Of a stretch of DNA of 18,373 bases, positions 13,513-18,373 are shown piece after piece. Source of the stretch: an uncultured Clostridia bacterium. GTDB taxonomy: Bacteria > Bacillota > Clostridia > Christensenellales > UBA1242. Below the pieces are notes generated by a model. It had not been told where the DNA came from. It saw nothing but the letters and a program-made list of their open reading frames with translations, and made no database searches. A program made the translations under genes and the position numbers. Positions within the stretch are counted from its first letter, which is position 1, and every line of letters starts with the position of its first letter. The DNA lies in contig CALWFX010000080.1 in assembly GCA_944377765.1 (NCBI GenBank), positions 1-18,373 on the forward strand. The letters run 5' to 3'.

Positions 13513-15594
13513 TTACACCACTTTAAAATCAATATCTCTACTGTATAAGTTTACATTTATAAGTTGAACTTTAACCTTGTCGCCAATTGAAAAGACATTT
13601 CCAGAACCTTTAAGTTTAAGTTGTTTTTCAAGGAAAATATAGGTGTCATCAGGCAGTCCTTCCAAACGAACAAGTCCTTCACAAGTGTTATCCAAAGTGA
13701 CAAAAATACCAAAGTTTGTAACAGAAGAAATTGTTGCTTCAAACACTTCCCCAATCCTATCTTTCATTAAATATGCCTTCCAAAGGTCATCAACATCACG
13801 CTCTGCCATATCGGCATTTCTTTCACATTCGCTTGATTGCTCGGAAGCATCAAAAGTGAAGATATCTAAATCATCTCTGCGCTCAGTATCAATTTTACCA
13901 TGAAGCCATTCTTTAATTATTCTGTGAATGGTCAAGTCTGGATATCTTCTTATCGGAGAAGTAAAATGACAATAGTCAACAAGAGCAAGTCCAAAGTGTC
14001 CTAAATTTTTGTTGGCATATTTTGCCTTTTGCATACTTCTTAAAAGCATTTTGTTGACAACATCTTGAGTGTTTGTATCTTCAACCAAATCTAAAATTTC
14101 TTGAAAATATTTTGGAGTGATGTTATCTGGAACTTGTGGATATCTAACCCCTATTCCTTTCAAAAAATCACATAGTGCAAAAACCTTTTCTTTTGTTGGT
14201 GCTTCATGCACACGATATACAAAAGGAATTTTTAAATCGTTAAAATGTTTTGCCACCACTTGATTTGCAAGCACCATAAAATCTTCAATAAGCCTGTGTG
14301 CTTCATTTCTTTCTCTTCTTGTTATGTCAATCGCCATGCCTTTATCATCAAAAACAAATTGCACTTCTGGAATTTCAAGATTAAGTGCTCCGCGTTTTTC
14401 TTGATTACTCTCCAAAACATCGCAAAGTTCACGCATAACTTTAAAATGCTCCACCAAATCTTTGGTCTTTTCATTTAATTTATCTTCTGTTAAAGCCTCA
14501 TGAACTTCTTTGTAAGTAAGTCTTGCCTTGCTTTTAATAACACTTTCACATATTTTATAATCAATTACTTTTCCATTAAAATCAACTTTCATTATGCATG
14601 AAAGAGTCAATCTTTCCACACCTTCGTTAAGAGAGCATATTCCATTCGAAAGTGATTTTGGAAGCATAGGCAAAACAGAAGTTGGGAAATACACACTTGT
14701 TCCCCTTCGGTATGCTTCTTCATCAAAAATGGAATCTTGTGGAACATATTCGCCAACATCAGCAATATGAACACCAAGTTCATAATAATTATCAAATTTT
14801 TTAATTGAAACAGCATCATCAAGGTCTTTTGCATCTGCTCCATCAATTGTGAAAATAACTTCATTGGTCAAATCTAAACGATTTTCTTTTTGCTTTTTGG
14901 AAACACTCTTAGGCAAAGTTTTTTCCGCCTCAATCACAACTTCTGGAAACTCTTCAAACAGATTATGCTCTCTTATCAAAGATAATTCCAAAGTTTTAAC
15001 ATCGTCATTCATGCCAAGAATTTCATCAACGATGCATTTTACTTTACCCTTGTCAGTTCTAACAATTCTTGCCATAACCTTCATATCTTTTTTAAGTTTT
15101 AGCCCTGTTTTAACAATTGGAAAATCAGTTAAAATTCTTTTATTGTCTGGGTCAAGGAAAAAGTTGCCTGCAACAACCTTAACAAGCCCAACTATGTTTT
15201 TAAGTTCCTGATAAACAGAAACAACTTCTCCGTCAATTCCTTCCCCAGTTTGAGAAATTATTTTAACAATAACCTTTTCTCCATCTAAAGCACCAAGGGT
15301 TTTATTGGCAGGAACAAAAATATCGTCTGGCATGCCTTTAACCTTAACAAAGCCAAAGCCCTTGCTTGTGCCAGAAAACTCTCCTTTCACATATCCATGT
15401 GATGGAATTGTAATAAATTTGTTTTTTCTGATTTCAAAAATATCGCCATTATTAACCAAAGAGTAAAAAAGTTTTTTCACTTCTTCAACACTTACATTCA
15501 TGGCAGATGAAATAAATAAAAACAGTTTGTCAATATTTGTAAAGACCAAACTATTTTTATTAATCAACTCTAAAATTTTCTCTTTTTTATTCAT
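13513..15594 (-). CDS. rnr: ribonuclease R
   Basis: A 693-residue 3'-5' exoribonuclease of the RNB family. It degrades structured RNA and, with SmpB-tmRNA, non-stop mRNA. Domains in order: an N-terminal winged-helix stretch (1-60), two cold-shock-like domains (about 65-230), the RNB catalytic core (about 238-565) with DGADAKDLDD at 251-260 supplying the Mg2+-binding aspartates, and an S1 domain (about 612-690). It stops right after S1 and lacks the Lys-rich tail found in the E. coli and B. subtilis enzymes (813 and 779 aa), so it is a short form. The ATG overlaps the secG stop as TAATG, with GGAG inside the last secG codons, so translation is coupled. The secG-rnr-smpB-ssrA order is the classical Bacillota arrangement. 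Confidence 0.97.
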   Translation of the reverse strand: MNKKEKILELINKNSLVFTNIDKLFLFISSAMNVSVEEVKKLFYSLVNNGDIFEIRKNKFITIPSHGYVKGEFSGTSKGFGFVKVKGMPDDIFVPANKTLGALDGEKVIVKIISQTGEGIDGEVVSVYQELKNIVGLVKVVAGNFFLDPDNKRILTDFPIVKTGLKLKKDMKVMARIVRTDKGKVKCIVDEILGMNDDVKTLELSLIREHNLFEEFPEVVIEAEKTLPKSVSKKQKENRLDLTNEVIFTIDGADAKDLDDAVSIKKFDNYYELGVHIADVGEYVPQDSIFDEEAYRRGTSVYFPTSVLPMLPKSLSNGICSLNEGVERLTLSCIMKVDFNGKVIDYKICESVIKSKARLTYKEVHEALTEDKLNEKTKDLVEHFKVMRELCDVLESNQEKRGALNLEIPEVQFVFDDKGMAIDITRRERNEAHRLIEDFMVLANQVVAKHFNDLKIPFVYRVHEAPTKEKVFALCDFLKGIGVRYPQVPDNITPKYFQEILDLVEDTNTQDVVNKMLLRSMQKAKYANKNLGHFGLALVDYCHFTSPIRRYPDLTIHRIIKEWLHGKIDTERRDDLDIFTFDASEQSSECERNADMAERDVDDLWKAYLMKDRIGEVFEATISSVTNFGIFVTLDNTCEGLVRLEGLPDDTYIFLEKQLKLKGSGNVFSIGDKVKVQLINVNLYSRDIDFKVV

Positions 15595-15911
15595 TATTCT
15601 CCACTATAGATAAGAATGGAAACTAAATATAAAACTGCACAAACAAAAATAGTAATTGCCATTATGATTGTTATAAGTTTAAGTTTTCCATCTCTTGAAC
15701 TTCCTTTATTTTGAGAGTAATAACTTTCCTTAACACCAGTTATTGCTTCTGCACCACCTGCATCTTCTGATTGAAAAAGAATGGTGATTATCATGATAAG
15801 TGCACAAGCAAAAATGATACTAAAAAGCACAATTCTGATAATTGGAAAAGAACTTGTTATCCAAATTGGAATTTGAGTTTCTTCTGCGAGTAACATACCT
15901 AAATTATTCAT
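15594..15911 (-). CDS. secG: preprotein translocase subunit SecG
   Basis: A 105-residue membrane protein, the small subunit of the SecYEG channel. Two membrane helices (about 21-45 and 77-100) flank the Gln/Gly-rich cytoplasmic loop characteristic of SecG: FQSEDAGGAEAITG, then a Lys/Arg-rich segment ending GKLKLIT. I place the start at ATG 15911-15909 because AAGGAG (15923-15918) lies 6 nt upstream. The longer open frame from 15968 would include that site and part of the upstream gene. The N-terminus (MNNLGMLLAEETQ) is longer than usual before the first helix. It is second in the operon after an 80-aa membrane protein, 16 bp downstream of it, and overlaps rnr by one base. Confidence 0.9.
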   Translation of the reverse strand: MNNLGMLLAEETQIPIWITSSFPIIRIVLFSIIFACALIMIITILFQSEDAGGAEAITGVKESYYSQNKGSSRDGKLKLITIIMAITIFVCAVLYLVSILIYSGE

Positions 15912-15927
15912 ATACATCTCCTTAAAA

Positions 15928-16170
15928 TCAAGTAAACTTGGCAACACAAAGAACAACCACAATTCCAATAAGCAAAATTGCTAAAACCAGTTGCCCCCAT
16001 TTAATCTTATCGTCTTTATTGTAATTATAAGACTTTTTCACAAACACAGAAAGGCTTAAAAGTCCGCAAATGGCCAAGATTGAAACGACAATATAAAAAG
16101 TTAAATCAGTCCAGTCATTTGACACCCAATCACAAAAATCCAGCCAAATGTTGCAAAGCATACTAATCAT
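15928..16170 (-). CDS. small membrane protein of unknown function (80 aa)
   Basis: First gene of the secG-rnr operon. I do not recognise a family. It has about 20 N-terminal residues rich in Trp and Asp (WLDFCDWVSNDW), a membrane segment at about 23-43, a charged Lys/Asp/Tyr loop (KKSYNYNKDDKIKWG) and a second membrane segment at 57-77. The start is set at ATG 16170-16168 by AAGGAG (16182-16177) with 6-nt spacing; the ATG ten codons upstream lies in the -10 region of the promoter and has no binding site. Its place directly before secG, with matching topology, makes a membrane role at or near the translocon conceivable, but that is inference from position only. Confidence 0.75.
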   Translation of the reverse strand: MISMLCNIWLDFCDWVSNDWTDLTFYIVVSILAICGLLSLSVFVKKSYNYNKDDKIKWGQLVLAILLIGIVVVLCVAKFT

Positions 16171-16190
16171 AATTTTCTCCTTGCCTAGAC

Positions 16191-16219
16191 ATTTTAACAT
16201 AAAAAATTAAATATATCAA
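16191..16219 (-). promoter_or_regulatory. promoter of the 80-aa gene-secG-rnr operon
   Basis: TTGATA (16219-16214), a 17-bp spacer and TAAAAT (16196-16191) preceded by TGT, an extended -10. Only about 20 bp separate it from the start codon. Confidence 0.7.
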
Positions 16220-16228
16220 CTATTTTTT

Positions 16229-16249
16229 ATATTTTTGTAGCAAAAATAT
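16229..16249. repeat. perfect hairpin repeat between the divergent secG and pyk units
   Basis: ATATTTTTG-TAG-CAAAAATAT: a 9-bp inverted repeat with a 3-nt loop, 10 bp upstream of the -35 of the secG operon promoter. A second repeat, GATAAT/ATTATC (16250-16268), adjoins it. Either could be an operator for the divergent promoters, but the AT-rich content makes chance plausible. Confidence 0.35.
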
Positions 16250-16277
16250 GATAATCTCTTAAATTATCTTTAAGCAC

Positions 16278-16307
16278 CTGACAATTTATTTGATTTTTTT
16301 TCATAAT
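16278..16307 (+). promoter_or_regulatory. candidate pyk promoter
   Basis: CTGACA (16278-16283, 5/6) and CATAAT (16302-16307, 5/6) with an 18-bp spacer. An alternative pairs TTGATT (16290-16295) with GATAAT (16311-16316) at 15 bp. Confidence 0.4.
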
Positions 16308-16349
16308 TTTGATAATATTGTTATCGTAAAGTTAAAAAGGAGTTGGTTT

Positions 16350-17750
16350 ATGAATAGAACAAAAATTATCTGTTCAATTGGTCCAGCATGTGCAGACGAA
16401 GAAACAATAACAAAACTTGCACTTAATGGCATGAATGTTGCAAGATTTAATATGAGCCATGGAACACATGAATCACACAAACAAATGATTGATGTGGTTA
16501 AAAAAGTGAGAGAAAAATTGAACCTTCCTATCGGCATTATGATAGACACAAAAGGACCAGAAATTCGTGTTAAAGATTTTGAAAATGGCAAAATTTTTCT
16601 AAATCAAGGCGACAAGTTTACCTTGACAACAAAAGAAATTGTTGGAAATGAAAAAATGGTAAGTGTTACATACAAAGGATTACCTAAAATAATAAAAAAG
16701 GGCTGTAAAATTCTTTTAAATGATGGCATCATTGAACTTGAAGTTTTAAAAGTTACAAAAGAAGATGTTGAATGCGAAGTTAAAACAAGCGGAGAATTGT
16801 CAAACCACAAAAGTATAAACCTTCCTGGAATTAAAACGGATATGCCATATCTTAGTGAACAAGATAAAAGCGATCTTCTTTTTGCTAAAGAAATGGAAGC
16901 TGATTTTCTTGCCATTTCTTTTATCAGTTATAAAGAAGATGTTTTGGCTGTTAAAAACTATTTAAAAGAAATTAAATTTACAAATGTTAAAATCATCTCC
17001 AAAATTGAAAGTGCTGATGGTGTTAAAAATTTTGATAAAATACTTGCCCTTTCTGATGGCATAATGGTGGCAAGAGGCGACCTTGGAGTGGAAATTGATT
17101 TTGTTAAACTTCCAACCCTGCAAAAGAAATTTATTAAAAAATGCAATGAAGAAGGAAAAATTTGCATTACCGCCACCCAAATGCTTGAAAGTATGATATC
17201 AAATAAACGCCCAACCCGCGCAGAAATATCTGATGTTGCAAATGCTGTTTATGATAAATCTACTGCCATAATGCTTTCAGGAGAAACCGCCTCAGGAAAA
17301 TATCCAGTTGAAAGTGTTATGACTATGCGTAAAATTGCTGACGAAATTGAAAAGGATATCTCTTTTGAACCAGTTGAATTTAAAACACACAACACTTCAT
17401 CCAGCATTGGCTATGCTGTTTGCAGTTTGGCAGACACAGAAAATGTTAAAGCAATTAATGTTGTAACAAAATCTGGTGAAACAGCAATGTATGTCAGTAG
17501 GTTTCATCCAGAAATTCCAATCATTGCCTGCACCCCTAACAAAAGGGCATATTACAGCATGAGTCTTCTTTATGGCGTTGTGCCAGTACTTGAGAAAGAA
17601 TATAAAAATATGGATGATGTTCTTAAAAATGGAATTGAGAGAACAAAACAAACAAACCTTGTTAAAGTTGGCGACAAAATTGTTCAAACTGGTGGCATGA
17701 CTGCTGGAAAAAGTGGAAGCAACCTTTTAATGGTAAAAAAAATAAAATAA
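16350..17750 (+). CDS. pyk: pyruvate kinase
   Basis: A 466-residue glycolytic enzyme converting phosphoenolpyruvate and ADP to pyruvate and ATP. Seen: ARFNMSHG (31-38), substrate/metal stretch DTKGPEIR (66-73), the active-site signature IISKIESADG (215-224) with catalytic Lys218 and Mg2+ ligand Glu220, then ARGDLGVEI (241-249), and TATQMLESM and the SGETASG loop further on. It ends after the regulatory C domain and lacks the extra PEP-utiliser-like domain of Bacillus/Geobacillus pyruvate kinase (about 585 aa). The start is ATG 16350, with AAGGAG (16337-16342) 7 nt upstream; the 20 extra codons of the longer open frame would run through the promoter region. It is monocistronic, divergent from the secG operon, with a strong terminator directly after the stop. 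Confidence 0.97.
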   Translation: MNRTKIICSIGPACADEETITKLALNGMNVARFNMSHGTHESHKQMIDVVKKVREKLNLPIGIMIDTKGPEIRVKDFENGKIFLNQGDKFTLTTKEIVGNEKMVSVTYKGLPKIIKKGCKILLNDGIIELEVLKVTKEDVECEVKTSGELSNHKSINLPGIKTDMPYLSEQDKSDLLFAKEMEADFLAISFISYKEDVLAVKNYLKEIKFTNVKIISKIESADGVKNFDKILALSDGIMVARGDLGVEIDFVKLPTLQKKFIKKCNEEGKICITATQMLESMISNKRPTRAEISDVANAVYDKSTAIMLSGETASGKYPVESVMTMRKIADEIEKDISFEPVEFKTHNTSSSIGYAVCSLADTENVKAINVVTKSGETAMYVSRFHPEIPIIACTPNKRAYYSMSLLYGVVPVLEKEYKNMDDVLKNGIERTKQTNLVKVGDKIVQTGGMTAGKSGSNLLMVKKIK

Positions 17751-17774
17751 AACTCATCATTGATGAGTTTTTTT
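17750..17774 (+). terminator. intrinsic terminator of pyk
   Basis: AAACTCAT (17750-17757) and ATGAGTTT (17763-17770) form an 8-bp stem with a 5-nt loop, extendable to 10 bp, followed by seven T residues. It starts at the last base of the pyk stop codon. Confidence 0.9.
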
Positions 17775-17791
17775 ATTAATAATGATTAATA

Positions 17792-17884
17792 TTATTTAAA
17801 ATTTGTTTTAACAAGTTCAACCACAAAATCTGCAATTTCCTTTGCTCCATTGCGGTTTTTATCAAATTTTTCTTCATTTTTCAT
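17792..17884 (-). pseudogene. possible gene remnant or 30-aa small ORF
   Basis: On the - strand an open frame reads back from TAA (17794-17792) through at least ATG 17884-17882 to the stop at 17932. The 30-residue stretch from the ATG (including NGAKEIADFVVELVK) looks like a helical C-terminus of a larger soluble protein rather than random AT-rich translation. There is no ribosome binding site before the ATG. It overlaps the promoter region of tlyA. I cannot name a family. It may be the tail of a decayed gene, or chance. Confidence 0.25.
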
Positions 17885-17901
17885 ACATTTTTCAAGTTTT
17901 T

Positions 17902-17930
17902 TTGGATTTTCAACAAATTTATTGTATAAT
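17902..17930 (+). promoter_or_regulatory. tlyA promoter, predicted to give a leaderless transcript
   Basis: Perfect -10 TATAAT (17925-17930) with TTGGAT (17902-17907) 17 bp upstream as a weak -35. The ATG at 17937 falls exactly at the expected +1, and no Shine-Dalgarno sequence is present. Confidence 0.55.
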
Positions 17931-17936
17931 TATTTC

Positions 17937-18373
17937 ATGAATAAAAGATTGGATGTAATTTTAACAGAAAAGGCTTTATATAATTCAAGAGAAAAAGCGA
18001 AAGAAGCAATTTTATCTTCAAGAGTTAAAGTTGATGGAAAAATTGAAAACAAGCCTTCTTTAATATGCAATGAAAATTCCACTTTTGAAACTTTGCCATT
18101 TGAATTTGTTTCTCGCGGTGGATTTAAACTTCAAAAGGCAATTGAAGAATTTGGTATTCAATTAAAAAATAAAGTTGTGCTAGATATTGGTGCTTCAACT
18201 GGCGGATTTACTGATGTATGCTTGCAAAATGGAGCAAAAAAAGTTTACGCAGTTGACACTGGCATAGGGCAACTTGCAGAAAAGATAAAAAATGATAAAA
18301 AGGTTATAGATTTATCAAAAACGAACTATTTAAATTTTGATATTTCAAAACTTTTAGATACTCAATTTGTTTG
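17937..18373 (+). CDS. tlyA: TlyA family rRNA 2'-O-ribose methyltransferase (5' part, cut by window end)
   Basis: The first 145 codons are inside the window; the frame is open to the edge. The N-terminus is an S4-like RNA-binding domain (MNKRLDVILTEKALYNSREKA region, 1-60). Then come SRGGFKL (about 61-67, with the Lys typical of the FtsJ/TlyA catalytic set) and the SAM-binding motif VLDIGASTGGFTD (about 83-95), followed by VYAVDTGIGQL. TlyA proteins methylate 16S C1409 and/or 23S C1920 in the ribosome; Clostridia often carry the gene near DNA-repair or isoprenoid genes. Which rRNA sites this one modifies cannot be told here. There is no ribosome binding site; the TATAAT hexamer ends 6 nt before the ATG. 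Confidence 0.93.
   Translation, partial: MNKRLDVILTEKALYNSREKAKEAILSSRVKVDGKIENKPSLICNENSTFETLPFEFVSRGGFKLQKAIEEFGIQLKNKVVLDIGASTGGFTDVCLQNGAKKVYAVDTGIGQLAEKIKNDKKVIDLSKTNYLNFDISKLLDTQFV

Noticed and set aside
16290..16349. Upstream extension of pyruvate kinase by 20 codons
   Set aside because: The AAGGAG site at 16337-16342 fits ATG 16350, pyruvate kinases begin at this point, and the extension is AT-rich promoter sequence.

Overview
The window is AT-rich and reads as a core-genome segment of a low-GC Bacillota (Clostridia-like) bacterium. Evidence for this: strong AAGGAG ribosome binding sites, TTGACA/TATAAT promoters, the secG-rnr-smpB-ssrA gene order typical of Bacillota, an intact RF2 programmed frameshift (so UGA is a stop and the code is standard), and U-tract terminators. 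Nearly all genes are housekeeping. I see no mobile element, CRISPR array, phage module or defence island.

Layout. At 1-905 there is a tRNA-Leu(UAA) and a HAD phosphatase gene on the + strand, convergent with ung (uracil-DNA glycosylase); one bidirectional terminator containing the ung stop codon separates them. At 881-2518, on the - strand, are ung and two small unknown genes (87 aa soluble, 164 aa membrane), each with its own promoter. At 2564-6701 lies a compact - strand operon in the order prfB, tsaD, pnuC-like, trhP-like: translation termination, t6A tRNA modification, vitamin uptake, tRNA hydroxylation. Its genes are joined by overlaps, or by ribosome binding sites that share bases with the preceding stop codon. 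At 6781-10834 (-) a P-type Ca2+-ATPase gene is followed by an overlapping MFS transporter gene. At 10988-12153 (-) a membrane-anchored, Glu-rich coiled-coil protein of unknown function has its own strong promoter.

At 12394-16219 (-) is the secretion/RNA-quality-control block: an 80-aa membrane protein, secG, rnr (RNase R), smpB and the tmRNA gene ssrA. RNase R, SmpB and tmRNA act together in ribosome rescue and decay of non-stop mRNA. The tmRNA gene starts one base after the smpB stop codon. Divergently, pyk (pyruvate kinase) runs on the + strand and ends in a strong terminator. The window closes with the 5' part of tlyA (rRNA 2'-O-methyltransferase family).

Points beyond routine annotation. 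(1) Three genes (ung, the Ca2+-ATPase, tlyA) have no Shine-Dalgarno sequence; instead a -10 hexamer sits so that transcription should begin at or within a base of the start codon, which suggests leaderless mRNAs. (2) prfB has a complete +1 frameshift site, so the gene is longer than its largest single-frame ORF. (3) The tmRNA encodes a 17-residue Cys-containing tag and has a T-loop that departs from the usual consensus. (4) Several starts need moving (tsaD, pnuC, secG, the 80-aa gene, the ATPase, pyk). No clearly new biological system is visible.
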